From Mesorhizobium sp. M2A.F.Ca.ET.046.03.2.1 (GTDB lineage: Bacteria > Pseudomonadota > Alphaproteobacteria > Rhizobiales > Rhizobiaceae): DNA of 64,000 nucleotides. This document shows, in pieces, positions 25,939-34,746 of the stretch. Within the stretch, counting starts at the first letter, position 1, and each line of letters begins with the position of its first letter. A program made the translations under genes and the position numbers. The notes under the pieces were generated by a model. It had not been told where the DNA came from. It made no database searches and saw nothing but the letters and a program-made list of their open reading frames with translations. The stretch covers positions 2,604,001 through 2,668,000 of the forward strand of contig NZ_CP034449.1 of NCBI RefSeq assembly GCF_003952425.1, given 5' to 3'.

Positions 25939-26780
25939 TCGTCCGCCTTGAACGTCTGCTTCTGCTGGCCCATGCCTTCGATGCCGAGCTCCACCACGTC
26001 GCCGGCCTTCAGGAACACCGGCGGCTTCATGCCCAGCCCGACGCCGGGCGGCGTGCCGGTGGAGATGATGTCGCCGGGATGCAGCGACATGAACTGGCTG
26101 AGATAGGAGACCAGATACTTCACGCCGTAGACCATGGTCTTGGTCGAGCCGTTCTGCATGGTCTTGCCGTTGACGGTCAGCCACATCTTCAGGTTCTGCG
26201 GGTCGGCGACCTCGTCCTTGGTGACCAGCCACGGGCCGATCGGTCCGAACGTGTCGCAGGATTTGCCCTTGGTCCACTGGCCCTGGCGCTCGGCCTGGAA
26301 GGCGCGCTCCGACACATCATGCGCGACGGCGTAGCCGGCGACATAATCCAGCGCGTCGTCCTCCGAAACATATTTTGCCGTCTTGCCAATGATCACGGCG
26401 AGCTCGACTTCCCAATCGGTCTTTTCCGAACCGCGCGGGATGAGCACGTCGTCATCCGGGCCGACGATGGCGGAACTTGCCTTCATGAAGATGATCGGCT
26501 CCGGCGGCACCGTGGCGCCGGTCTCGGCGGCGTGATCGGAATAGTTGAGGCCGATGCAGATAAATTTGCCCGTGCCGGCGACGCAGGCGCCCAGGCGCGG
26601 CTTGCCGGAGACCACCGGCAGCGTCTTGGGATCGAGCTTGGAGAGCATCTCCAGCGAGGCCGGATGAAGCGTCGTCCCGGCAATATCGGCGACATGAGCG
26701 GAAAGGTCGCGGATATTCCCATCCGCATCAAGCAGGCCGGGCTTTTCACTGCCAGCTTCGCCATAGCGCAACAACTTCAT
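25935..26780 (-). CDS. fumarylacetoacetate-hydrolase-family enzyme, likely 2,4-diketo-3-deoxy-L-fuconate hydrolase
   Basis: 281 residues with the FAH fold: GLNYSDHAAETGATVPPEP, the metal-site acidic residues in DWEVELAVIIG, AGYAVAHDVSERAFQ, KSCDTFGPIGPWLV and ISTGTPPGVGLGMKPP. Start ATG 26780 is preceded by GGAG on the minus strand; the longer frame to 26819 lacks a better signal. The upstream gene encodes a 2-keto-3-deoxy-L-fuconate dehydrogenase-like SDR, which would supply the diketo substrate, so this enzyme probably cleaves it to pyruvate and L-lactate. Ureidoglycolate lyase-like labels are common for this family and cannot be fully excluded. Confidence 0.8.
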   Translation of the reverse strand: MKLLRYGEAGSEKPGLLDADGNIRDLSAHVADIAGTTLHPASLEMLSKLDPKTLPVVSGKPRLGACVAGTGKFICIGLNYSDHAAETGATVPPEPIIFMKASSAIVGPDDDVLIPRGSEKTDWEVELAVIIGKTAKYVSEDDALDYVAGYAVAHDVSERAFQAERQGQWTKGKSCDTFGPIGPWLVTKDEVADPQNLKMWLTVNGKTMQNGSTKTMVYGVKYLVSYLSQFMSLHPGDIISTGTPPGVGLGMKPPVFLKAGDVVELGIEGMGQQKQTFKADE

Positions 26781-26953
26781 CTCAACGTTCTCCACCTTGC
26801 GGCCAGCGGCCGTTTTCACAAATTCCCATCAAAGCCAGCGGACCGTAGTCGCCGACCACACCGGCGGCAAGCGAGCCCGCTGCGATGCCGGCCAAATCGT
26901 CGAGATTTTCAGACGTTTCGATCCGACCAACCCGCCGACTTCGGAGCCTTTCG

Positions 26954-27685
26954 TCAGATCGACCAGCCGCCGTCGATGTTGTAGGCCTGCCCCGACGTGT
27001 AGGTGGCGCCGGCAAGGTAGACGGCGAGATCGGCGATCTCCTCCGGCGTGCCAAGCCGGCCCATCGGCTGGCGGGCGATGAAGGCCGCTCGCGCCGCCTC
27101 ATAGTCGCCCTGTGCATGCATGCGGTCCTGCAACGACGGGCTTTCGACCGTGCCCGGGCAGATGGCGTTGCAGCGAATGCCCATGGCGACATAGTCGGCG
27201 GCGACCGCCTTGGTCAGGCCGACCACGGCCGCCTTGGTCAGCCCGTAGACGAAGCGGTTCGGCACGCCCTTCTGCGAGCTTGCCAGCGAGGCCATGTTGA
27301 TGATCGAGCCGTCGCCGCGCTCCAGCATGCCTGGCAGCACGGCGCGGATGGTGCGGATCATCGAACGGACATTGAGGTTGAGCGCGAAGTCGAGATCCTC
27401 GTCCTTCATCTCCAGAATTGAACCGCCATGGACGAAGCCAGCGCAGTTGAACAGCACATCGACGCGGCCGATCTCGGCGAAGGCGGAAGCGACGGCCGCG
27501 TCGTTCAGCACATCGAGTTTTCGCGTCGTAATGCCGGGGGTTTTGCCCAACTCCGCCAGCAACGGCTCGTTGATATCGGTGGCGTGAACGCTTGCGCCTG
27601 CCTTGGCGAAAGCCAGCGCGCTCGCCCGACCGATGCCTTGCGCCGCCGCGGTTATGACAACCACCTTACCTGTCAGATCCGCCAT
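26954..27685 (-). CDS. SDR oxidoreductase, likely 2-keto-3-deoxy-L-fuconate dehydrogenase
   Basis: A 243-residue classical SDR: the nucleotide motif TAAAQGIGRASALAF, LFNCAGFVH, the catalytic Ser in NMASLASSQKG, Tyr and Lys in YGLTKAAVVGLTK, and the C-terminal YNIDGGWSI. The combination GVPNRFVYGLTKAAV and RCNAICPGTVESPSL is typical of the L-fuconate-pathway dehydrogenases. It oxidises the 2-keto-3-deoxy acid at C4 with NAD+. A 268-base gap separates its stop from the hydrolase start region, but both genes are read in one direction. No fuconate dehydratase or fucose dehydrogenase gene is seen in the window, so the pathway is incomplete here. Confidence 0.8.
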   Translation of the reverse strand: MADLTGKVVVITAAAQGIGRASALAFAKAGASVHATDINEPLLAELGKTPGITTRKLDVLNDAAVASAFAEIGRVDVLFNCAGFVHGGSILEMKDEDLDFALNLNVRSMIRTIRAVLPGMLERGDGSIINMASLASSQKGVPNRFVYGLTKAAVVGLTKAVAADYVAMGIRCNAICPGTVESPSLQDRMHAQGDYEAARAAFIARQPMGRLGTPEEIADLAVYLAGATYTSGQAYNIDGGWSI

Positions 27686-27901
27686 TTTTTTCCTCGCCTG
27701 CCTGGAGCGTTTCGCCTCTATCGATGGCCGGCCCCGGGGTGGTGTGCCAGACAGCCGGCATCGTGCGGTCAGATTTCCATTTCACAGATAAAGATGTTTT
27801 TTCTCGTTAAAGAACACGCGCCCGAGCGTCAAGCCCGAAGGCGATCACCTTCGCGACAGCGGCTGAAATGGTTCCGTCGCGCGGTGCCTCGGCGGAACGC
27901 C

Positions 27902-30277
27902 TCAGTCGCCGTAAGGCACCCAGACGTTCTTGACCTCAATGGCCCGGCGCAGGAAGGGCTCGCCGGCCGCCTCGCTCGACGTCCAATCGAGCGTGCGGCC
28001 ATTGCCGGTCCAGACGCGCTTGAGGTTGCCGATGGAATCCGCCTCCGCCTTGGCGCAGGTGTCGGCATCGGCGAACAGCCAGAGCCCGTCGACATCGTCA
28101 TGCTTGGCCAGCACACCGGCAAGCTCGGCGCTGCGGCCGGTGACGATGTTGATCGCGCCGGCAGGCAAGTCGGAATATTCGATCACCTGGTAGAGGTCGG
28201 TGGCCAAAAGCGGATGCCGCTCCGACGGAACCGCGACCACCGTGTTGCCCATGGCGAGCGCCGGGGCGATCAGCGAGATGAAGTTGAGCAGCGGCTGGTT
28301 GTCCGGCGCAACGATGCCCACGACGCCGACCGGCTCATGCAACGCAAGCGTCACGACACGGGCCGGCGGCTGATGGACGCGGCCCTCGAACTTGTCGGCG
28401 AGGCCGGCATAGAGGAACAGCCGCTCGATCGACTGCTCGACCTCCTCGCGCGCAGCCTTGGCCGTAACGCCCGTCAGCTGAACAAGGCGCGCGGCGAACT
28501 CGTCGGCGCGGCCGGACAAGTTCTCGGCGAAATAATAGAGAACCTGGCTGCGGTTGTAAGCGGTCGCATCCGGCCAGGCCTTGCAGGCGCGGGCTGCGGC
28601 CACGGCATCGCGGATATCCTTGCGGTTGCCGAGACCGACTTCGCCGGCAAGCTTGCCCTTGGCGGTGGCGACGGCCAGAGAATAGTTGCCGTCCGGCCGC
28701 ACCTGCTTGCCGCCGATGAACAGCTTTGCGGTGCGGTCGATGGCCGTGCCGTCGGCCTGTTCGACCGGCTGGGCGGACCCGGGGGCCGACGGCTTGATGG
28801 CCGGGCCAATGGGAAGCTTTGCCGCCAGATATTCGAACATGCCTTCGCGGCCACCTTCACGGCCGAAGCCGCTTTCGCGATAGCCGCCGAAGCCGCAGGC
28901 GGCGTCGAACATGTTGGTGCCGTTGACCCAGACGACGCCGGCCTTCAACTGCGGCGCGACATGCAGGGCCAGATTAACGTTCTCGCTCCACACGGAAGCG
29001 GCAAGGCCGTAGCGCGTGTTGTTGGCAAGCTCGATCGCTTCCTCGGTGTTGCGGAAGGTCATGGTCGCCAGCACCGGACCGAACACCTCTTCCTGCGCGA
29101 GAATATTAGCCGGCGAAACAGACGTCGCCAGCGTCGGCAGGTGATAATAGCCGGAGGACGGCAAAGCGGCGTCCGGCTGCCAGCATACGGCGCCCTGCTT
29201 CGCGCCCTCGGCGATCAAGCCCTTGACGCGGTCGAGCTGGGTGCGGTCGACAAGCGGGCCGATATCGGCGTTCTTGTCGAGCGGGCTGCCGACGCGCAGC
29301 CGGCTCATCCTGACCTTGACCTTGGCGATGAAGGCCTCGGCGATACCCTCCTGCACCAGGAGGCGCGAGCCGGCGCAGCAGACCTGGCCCTGGTTGAACC
29401 AGATGCCGTCGACCAGACCCTCCACGGCGCTGTCGAGATCGGCATCCTCGAAGACGATGAAGGCCGATTTGCCGCCGAGTTCCAGCGACAGTTTTTTCCC
29501 TGAGCCGGCGGTCGCCTTGCGGATGATCTTGCCGACTTCCGATGAGCCGGTGAAGGCGATCTTCTGCACGCCGGGATGATTGACGATGGCCGCGCCCGCC
29601 TCAGGCCCGCCCTGGACGATGTTGACAACACCCCTCGGCACGCCGGCTCGCTCGCAGATCTCGGCAAACAGGATCGCGGTGAGCGGCGTGAACTCGGCCG
29701 GCTTCAGCACCACCGTGCAGCCGGCGGCCAGAGCCGGCGCGATCTTCCAGGCCAGCATCAGCAGCGGGAAGTTCCACGGAATGACCTGGCCGACGACGCC
29801 GACCGGCTTATGGTCGGGAAAATCCTTCTCGAGCGTCTGCGCCCAGCCGGCATGATGGATGAAATGGCGGATCGCCAGCGGCACGTCGATGTCACGGCTT
29901 TCGCGGATCGGTTTGCCGTTGTCGATCGATTCCAGCACCGCAAACAGGCGCTGGTGGCGCTGCATGGCGCGGCCGATGGCGTAGAGGATTTTTGCGCGGG
30001 CGTAGCCGGAGGAAGCCGACCATTTTGGCAGCGCCTTGGCGGCGGCGGTAACCGCGGCATCGATGTCGGCCGCGCCGGCATCCGAGACCTTCGCAAGCAG
30101 CTTGCCGGAGGACGGCTCGCTGGTCTCGAAAATCTTGCCGCCGGCCGCCGCTTTCCAGGCGCCGTCGATGAACAGCGCCTTGGAAAAATCGCAACCGGCG
30201 AGCCAGGCATCGGCCTCGTTGCGGGCTTCCGGCGCCGGACCGTATTCCATGGCGTGATAGCGTTCGAGGATGTTCAT
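27902..30277 (-). CDS. double-domain aldehyde dehydrogenase, ALDH16-like
   Basis: 791 residues. Residues about 20-500 form a complete ALDH: VIPWNFPLLMLAWKIAPAL, GSSEVGKIIRK, catalytic-base segment LELGGKSAFIVFEDAD, and nucleophile Cys300 in NQGQVCCAGSR, then EEVFGPVLATM. From about 515 a second ALDH-like region follows (FIGGKQV, VGVVGIVAPDNQPLLNFISLIAPALAMGNTVV) that stops without a catalytic-Cys domain. This architecture fits ALDH16, where the second domain is non-catalytic. A strong ribosome site (AAAGGAGG) precedes ATG 30277. With deoC upstream it may oxidise the acetaldehyde or other aldehyde released by deoxyribose-phosphate cleavage; that link is inferred. Confidence 0.85.
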   Translation of the reverse strand: MNILERYHAMEYGPAPEARNEADAWLAGCDFSKALFIDGAWKAAAGGKIFETSEPSSGKLLAKVSDAGAADIDAAVTAAAKALPKWSASSGYARAKILYAIGRAMQRHQRLFAVLESIDNGKPIRESRDIDVPLAIRHFIHHAGWAQTLEKDFPDHKPVGVVGQVIPWNFPLLMLAWKIAPALAAGCTVVLKPAEFTPLTAILFAEICERAGVPRGVVNIVQGGPEAGAAIVNHPGVQKIAFTGSSEVGKIIRKATAGSGKKLSLELGGKSAFIVFEDADLDSAVEGLVDGIWFNQGQVCCAGSRLLVQEGIAEAFIAKVKVRMSRLRVGSPLDKNADIGPLVDRTQLDRVKGLIAEGAKQGAVCWQPDAALPSSGYYHLPTLATSVSPANILAQEEVFGPVLATMTFRNTEEAIELANNTRYGLAASVWSENVNLALHVAPQLKAGVVWVNGTNMFDAACGFGGYRESGFGREGGREGMFEYLAAKLPIGPAIKPSAPGSAQPVEQADGTAIDRTAKLFIGGKQVRPDGNYSLAVATAKGKLAGEVGLGNRKDIRDAVAAARACKAWPDATAYNRSQVLYYFAENLSGRADEFAARLVQLTGVTAKAAREEVEQSIERLFLYAGLADKFEGRVHQPPARVVTLALHEPVGVVGIVAPDNQPLLNFISLIAPALAMGNTVVAVPSERHPLLATDLYQVIEYSDLPAGAINIVTGRSAELAGVLAKHDDVDGLWLFADADTCAKAEADSIGNLKRVWTGNGRTLDWTSSEAAGEPFLRRAIEVKNVWVPYGD

Positions 30278-30291
30278 GGGACGCCTCCTTT

Positions 30292-30438
30292 ACCCTCCCC
30301 CTTGTGGGGAGGGTCGATCGGCAAAGCCGATCGGGGTGGGGGTAAACGGTTGATGGTTCGGTTCATTGGATAGGCTATTTTGGTTTTACTACCCCCACCC
30401 CGCCGCTGCGCGGCGACCCTCCCCCCAAGGGGGAGGGT
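30292..30438. repeat. palindromic intergenic element between deoC and the ALDH gene
   Basis: Outer arms ACCCTCCCC...GGGGAGGGT (30292-30314) and ACCCTCCCC...GGGGAGGGT (30416-30438) are each hairpins and also pair with each other. Inside are the hairpin GATCGGC-AAA-GCCGATC (30316-30332) and facing arms GGGGTGGGGGTA / TACCCCCACCCC. The same TACCTCCCCCTTGTGGGGAGG theme recurs at 47350-47450, so it is a dispersed family. It lies inside the deoC-ALDH transcript. Confidence 0.8.
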
Positions 30439-30444
30439 GGGAGC

Positions 30445-31491
30445 CTAGGCCATCGCGTGGCGATGGTTGGCCGAGTAATGGCCCGTCAAATGATGCTCGA
30501 GCTGGCGTTCGATGTCGGTGAGCAGGCTCGACGCGCCGAAGCGGAACAGGTCCGGCTCCAGCCACGGCCGGCCGAGCTCTTCCTTCATCAGCACCAGCCA
30601 ATCGAGCGCGACCTTGGCGGTGGAAATGCCGCCGGCCGGCTTGAAGCCGATGAGATAACCGGTCTCCTCGAAATAGGCGCGGATGGCGCGCACCATGGTG
30701 AGGCCGACGGGGAGCGTGGCGTTGACGCTCTCCTTGCCGGTCGAGGTCTTGATGAAATCCGCGCCCGCCATCATCGCGACCATGGAGGCAAGCATGACAT
30801 TACGCAAAGTGGCGAGATCGCCGGTGCCGAGGATGACTTTCAGATGCGCATCGCCGCAGGCCGTGCGCATGGCGACGATCTCGTTGAACAGCTCGCGCCA
30901 TTTGGCGCCGTAGACCAGGCCGCGCGGAATGACGACGTCGATCTCGTCGGCGCCGTCCTTCACCGAAGCCTCGATCTCCTGCAGGCGGGTCGACAGCGGC
31001 GCAAGGCCGTGCGGGAAGGCGGTGGAGACGGCGGCGACATGGATGCCGGTGCCGCGCACAGCGTCGACCGCGGTGGCGACAAAGGGATGATAGACGCAGA
31101 CCGCCGCCGGACGGATGGTTTCGCCCGAGATGCCGAGACCCTCGACGATGTCGCGGCGCAGCGGATTGATCGCCTTGGCGCAGAGCCGGCGCACGCGCTC
31201 GTCCGTGTCATTGGAATTCAGCGTGGTGAGGTCCATGCAGGCGAGGGCCCGCAGCAGCCAGGCGGCCTGGTTGTCGGCCTTGATCGAGCGCCGCTTGGTC
31301 AGCGTCGCGACACGGCGCTCCAGCGCCGAACGGTTGACGCTGCGCACCGATTCCAGGAAGCCGAGATCGAGCTTCATGCCGGGATTGCGGGCAATGCCAT
31401 GTTCCAGCGGCAGCGGCGTGTTGGCGGCGGCACGCGCCGGCAGCGGCATCACCTTGGAAGCTCCCGCACCTGCTTCGCGGATCGTGCTCAT
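30445..31491 (-). CDS. deoC: deoxyribose-phosphate aldolase
   Basis: 348 residues; the enzyme cleaves 2-deoxyribose 5-phosphate into glyceraldehyde 3-phosphate and acetaldehyde. Features: TTLNSNDTDERVRRLC at the substrate loop, CVYHPFV, GADEIDVVIPRGL with the proton-relay Asp, LKVILGTGDL, the Schiff-base Lys in ADFIKTSTGK, and GFKPAGGIS. It belongs to the longer eukaryote-like DeoC group (about 330-350 residues). Start ATG 31491 is favoured by homology memory; ATG 31506, 5 codons upstream, is possible because the AGGAG before 31491 is very close. A RutR-like palindrome lies about 110 bases upstream, and the ALDH gene follows after a repeat. Confidence 0.92.
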   Translation of the reverse strand: MSTIREAGAGASKVMPLPARAAANTPLPLEHGIARNPGMKLDLGFLESVRSVNRSALERRVATLTKRRSIKADNQAAWLLRALACMDLTTLNSNDTDERVRRLCAKAINPLRRDIVEGLGISGETIRPAAVCVYHPFVATAVDAVRGTGIHVAAVSTAFPHGLAPLSTRLQEIEASVKDGADEIDVVIPRGLVYGAKWRELFNEIVAMRTACGDAHLKVILGTGDLATLRNVMLASMVAMMAGADFIKTSTGKESVNATLPVGLTMVRAIRAYFEETGYLIGFKPAGGISTAKVALDWLVLMKEELGRPWLEPDLFRFGASSLLTDIERQLEHHLTGHYSANHRHAMA

Positions 31492-31600
31492 CTCCTGCCC
31501 TTTCATTCAGCTGCTTACGCCGAAGGATAGCCCGTGAAGCGATGCTTCACGAGTCTTTCAAAGGCTCATAGCGGAAAAAGGCCGTCGAGGCAGTAGATTT

Positions 31601-31616
31601 TTGACCGTATGGTCAA
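31601..31616. promoter_or_regulatory. RutR-like palindromic operator upstream of deoC
   Basis: TTGACCGTATGGTCAA is a perfect 6-4-6 inverted repeat. It differs by one base from the RutR consensus TTGACCANNTGGTCAA known from Escherichia coli pyrimidine control. It lies just beyond the 3' end of the fpr gene and upstream of deoC on the minus strand. A second perfect hairpin (CGTGAAGC-GAT-GCTTCACG, 31533-31551) lies between it and deoC and may end the fpr transcript or act in the leader. Confidence 0.6.
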
Positions 31617-31627
31617 ATTGAGGCGCC

Positions 31628-32452
31628 TCAGCCGACGAAGGCGCGCTCGACGACGAAGCTGGCCGGATGGCTCAAGGAGCCCTCCTGGAAGTCGAGGCTT
31701 TCGGCGAGTTCCTTGACGTCCTTCAGCATGTGCATCGAGCCGCAGATCATGATGCGATCGGTCTCGGGATTGAGCTTGTCGATGCCGAGATCGGAATAGA
31801 ATTTTCCGGAGCCGATCAGCGCGGTGATGCGGCCCATGCGCGCCGATTCCTCGCGCGTCGTCGAATTGTAGAGCGTGACGCGGCCGGCGGTCAGCTCGCC
31901 GATCAGAGGATCGCTTTCGAGCGCCGCCACCAGTTCCTGGCCGTAAGTGAGCTCGGCAATGTCGCGGCAGGTGTGGGTAAGGATCACCTGGTCGAACTTC
32001 TCATAGGTGTCGGGATCGCGCAGCAGGCTGGCGAAAGGCGCGATGCCGGTGCCGGTCGAGATCATGAACACCCGCTTGGCGGGCGTCAGCGCGTCGAGCA
32101 CCAGCGTGCCGGTCGCCTTCTGGCGCATGATGACGGTGTCGCCGACCTGGATCTTCTGCAGCTCGGAGGTAAGCGGGCCGTCCGGGACCTTGATCGAGAA
32201 GAATTCCAGCTCGTCGTCCCAGGCGGGGCTGGCGACCGAGTAGGCGCGGAAGATCGGCTTCTCGGCATTGGGCAGGCCGATCATGACGAACTCGCCGGAG
32301 CGGAAACGCAGCGACTGCGGGCGGGTGATGCGGAAGGAGAACAGCCGGTCGGTGTAATGCTTCACCGACACCACGGTCTCGGCGTAGACATTGGCCGGGA
32401 TCGGGAACTGCAGCGGCCTTGCGCCGGCGGTGTTCAACGCGGATGTGTTCAT
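31628..32452 (-). CDS. fpr: ferredoxin/flavodoxin-NADP+ reductase
   Basis: A 274-residue FAD/NADPH oxidoreductase of the bacterial Fpr class: FAD-binding RAYSVASP, the phosphate/NADP region MISTGTGIAPFASLLRDPD, and MICGSMHMLKDV near the C-terminus, ending SFVVERAFVG as in subclass-I enzymes. It moves electrons between NADPH and ferredoxin or flavodoxin. Start ATG 32452 is preferred (family length about 257-275); GGAAAG lies about 11 bases upstream. It is divergent from hyuA. Since the 6-hydroxynicotinate reductase homologue 7 kb away is expected to use reduced ferredoxin, a supply role is conceivable but not shown; fpr is also a general housekeeping gene. Confidence 0.92.
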   Translation of the reverse strand: MNTSALNTAGARPLQFPIPANVYAETVVSVKHYTDRLFSFRITRPQSLRFRSGEFVMIGLPNAEKPIFRAYSVASPAWDDELEFFSIKVPDGPLTSELQKIQVGDTVIMRQKATGTLVLDALTPAKRVFMISTGTGIAPFASLLRDPDTYEKFDQVILTHTCRDIAELTYGQELVAALESDPLIGELTAGRVTLYNSTTREESARMGRITALIGSGKFYSDLGIDKLNPETDRIMICGSMHMLKDVKELAESLDFQEGSLSHPASFVVERAFVG

Positions 32453-32577
32453 CAAACCCAACTTTCCGGCCCAGACAAACGCACTGGGCGCCAAACTTTC
32501 TCCTGCGCGTCCGAACGGTCAGGTTCCGACGTGCCCGCTGCACATTGCCAAGCGGTAAGCTCTTGTGTCCGAAACTT

Positions 32578-32594
32578 ATTAGTATACAAATGAT
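32578..32594. promoter_or_regulatory. candidate MarR operator upstream of hyuA
   Basis: ATTAGTATACAAATGAT. The core ATTnGTATACnAAT is a perfect palindrome. It lies 79 bases upstream of the hyuA ATG and matches 15 of 17 bases with the site at 44815-44831 in front of the molybdenum hydroxylase operon. The MarR protein encoded at 37603-38064 is the likely binder (inference). Confidence 0.6.
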
Positions 32595-32672
32595 CTCGAG
32601 GTCAAGATGGCGACGTAAAATGCCTTTCCAAACCAAGGCATATCCGTAGTCCTGCTATTTCGGGTTTCGGCA

Positions 32673-34745
32673 ATGATTGAGAATTTTTCGGCGTCCGCGG
32701 GAAGCGTCGTAGCAGGCATCGACGTCGGCGGAACCTTCACCGACCTGCTTTTGATCGACGGCAAGGCGGGCGGCAAGGTCCATATCGCCAAGACCCCGAC
32801 GACTGTCGAAAACCAGGCCTTCGGCGTGGTCGCCGCCCTTGGCGCCACCGGCTTTCCGATCGACGGCATCGACCTCATCGTGCATGGCACGACGACCACC
32901 ACCAACGCCGTGCTGGAACGCCGCCTGGCGCGGACCGGCATGATCACCACGCGCGGCTTTCGCGACGTGATCGAGCTTGGCCGCCGCACCAGGCCGCAGG
33001 CCTATGGCATGACCGGCACTTTTGTCCCCGTCATTCCCCGCGACCTTCGGCTCGAAGTGTCGGAGCGGATCGAGGCTTCGGGCGCGGTGCGCATTCAACT
33101 CGACGAAGCCGAGATGCGCGATGCGGTGAAGAAGCTGCTCGACGCCGGCTGCGAGTCGCTCGTCATCCACTTCCTGCACTCCTACGCCAACCCGGCGCAT
33201 GAGCGGCGCGCCGCCGAAATCGCGGCGGAGCTTTGGCCGAACGGCCACATCACCACCGGGCATGCGCTGCTTTCGGAAGCGCGCGAGTTCGAGCGAGGCG
33301 TGACGGCCGCCGTCAACGCCTCGGTGCAGCCGATCCTGGAGCGTTATGTCGAGCGGCTGCGCAAGGAGCTTGGCGCGAAGGGCTATGCCCGCGACTTCCT
33401 GATCATGAACGGCAATGGCGGCATGATCTCGGCCCGCTTCGTCACGCTGGAATCGGCCAAGACCGTGATGTCCGGCCCGGCTTCCGGCGTCATCGCCGCC
33501 GCCTATACGGGCAAGCGCGCCGGCTTCGGCAATCTCGTCACCTACGACATGGGCGGCACCTCGACCGACGTGGCGCTGATCCACAATGCCGAGCCCGCCG
33601 TGTCGAACGAGATCGAGATCGAATATGCGATGCCGATCCATGTGCCGATGGTGGCGGTGCACACGGTGGGCGCCGGCGGCGGCTCGACCGCGCGTGTCGA
33701 CGCGGCCGGGCTGATCCAGATCGGCCCGGAAAGCGCCGGCGCCAATCCCGGCCCGATCTGCTACGGGCGCGGCGGCGTCGAGCCAACCATCACCGACGCC
33801 AATCTGGTGCTGGGACGCCTGGCGCCGAAGAAGTTGCTGGCGGTCGACAATCCGGTCACCGTCGAGCGTGTCACCGGCATTTTCGAGGACAAGATCGGCA
33901 AGCACACCGGGCTCTCCGGCGTAGAAGCGGCCGGCGCGGTGCTTCGGCTCGGCAACATGAAGATGGCCGGCGCCATACGCATGGTCTCGGTGTCGCGCGG
34001 CCATGATCCACGCGATTTCGCGCTGTTCGCCTTTGGCGGCGCCGGCCCGCTGCATGCGACGGCGCTTGCCCGCGAGCTCGGCCTGCCGCGCGTGCTGGTG
34101 CCGGCACGGCCGGGGATCACCAATGCGCTCGGCTGCGTCGTCGCGGACCTGCGGCACGACTTCGTCAACACGATCAACCAACCCGTGGCGAGCCTCGACG
34201 AAGCTGCGCTTCGCGGGGTATTGGAACGGCACCGTAACGAAGGCGAGGCGCTGATCGCCAAGGAAGCGGTGAAGCCGGACGCGATCCGCGTCACGCATTC
34301 CGCCGACATGCAGTTCGTCGGCCAGACGCATATCATCAACGTGCCGCTGCCCTCCTCTTCGGTTTCACGAGAAACGCTGCAGCTTCTGTTCGAGAAGGCC
34401 TATTTCGCCCGCTTCAAGGTCGAGCTGCCGGAAATCCGCGCCAATCTCGTCAACCTAAACACCTCGGTTACCGGCGTGCGGCCGCAGATCGACCTGTCGC
34501 GGCTGATCGACCCTGCGGGCCGCGCGGCAACGCTGGAGGAGGCGCGGCGCGAGATCCGCCCGGTCTGGTATCATGGCACCTGGCACGACACGCCGGTCTA
34601 TGCCCGCGAAAAACTGCCGTTTGATGCCGTGATCGAAGGACCGGCGATCCTGGAACAGATGGACGCCACCACGGTGCTCGAACCCGGCGACCAGGCGCGA
34701 TCGGACGCGGACGGCAACATCATCATCGACATCGGCGAGGCTTGA
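32673..34745 (+). CDS. hydantoinase/oxoprolinase family, A (ATPase-like) subunit
   Basis: 690 residues of the HyuA family, which with HyuB hydrolyses cyclic amides (5-oxoproline, N-methylhydantoin) or carboxylates acetone/acetophenone with ATP. Actin-like nucleotide motifs are seen: VAGIDVGGTFTDLLLIDG at the N-terminus and TYDMGGTSTDVALI near residue 290, plus VHGTTTTTNAVLERR, GAGGGSTARVD and FAFGGAGPLHA. It is followed after one base by hyuB. Neighbouring genes suggest a reduced N-heterocycle as substrate, so opening of a lactam ring is my working inference. The acetone-carboxylase gamma subunit is absent, which argues against a carboxylase. Confidence 0.87.
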   Translation: MIENFSASAGSVVAGIDVGGTFTDLLLIDGKAGGKVHIAKTPTTVENQAFGVVAALGATGFPIDGIDLIVHGTTTTTNAVLERRLARTGMITTRGFRDVIELGRRTRPQAYGMTGTFVPVIPRDLRLEVSERIEASGAVRIQLDEAEMRDAVKKLLDAGCESLVIHFLHSYANPAHERRAAEIAAELWPNGHITTGHALLSEAREFERGVTAAVNASVQPILERYVERLRKELGAKGYARDFLIMNGNGGMISARFVTLESAKTVMSGPASGVIAAAYTGKRAGFGNLVTYDMGGTSTDVALIHNAEPAVSNEIEIEYAMPIHVPMVAVHTVGAGGGSTARVDAAGLIQIGPESAGANPGPICYGRGGVEPTITDANLVLGRLAPKKLLAVDNPVTVERVTGIFEDKIGKHTGLSGVEAAGAVLRLGNMKMAGAIRMVSVSRGHDPRDFALFAFGGAGPLHATALARELGLPRVLVPARPGITNALGCVVADLRHDFVNTINQPVASLDEAALRGVLERHRNEGEALIAKEAVKPDAIRVTHSADMQFVGQTHIINVPLPSSSVSRETLQLLFEKAYFARFKVELPEIRANLVNLNTSVTGVRPQIDLSRLIDPAGRAATLEEARREIRPVWYHGTWHDTPVYAREKLPFDAVIEGPAILEQMDATTVLEPGDQARSDADGNIIIDIGEA

Positions 34746-34746
34746 G

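Noticed and set aside
30292..30438. Palindromic element considered as an insertion-sequence remnant
   Set aside because: No transposase fragment or target duplication was visible; the nested-hairpin form fits a REP/MITE-type repeat better.
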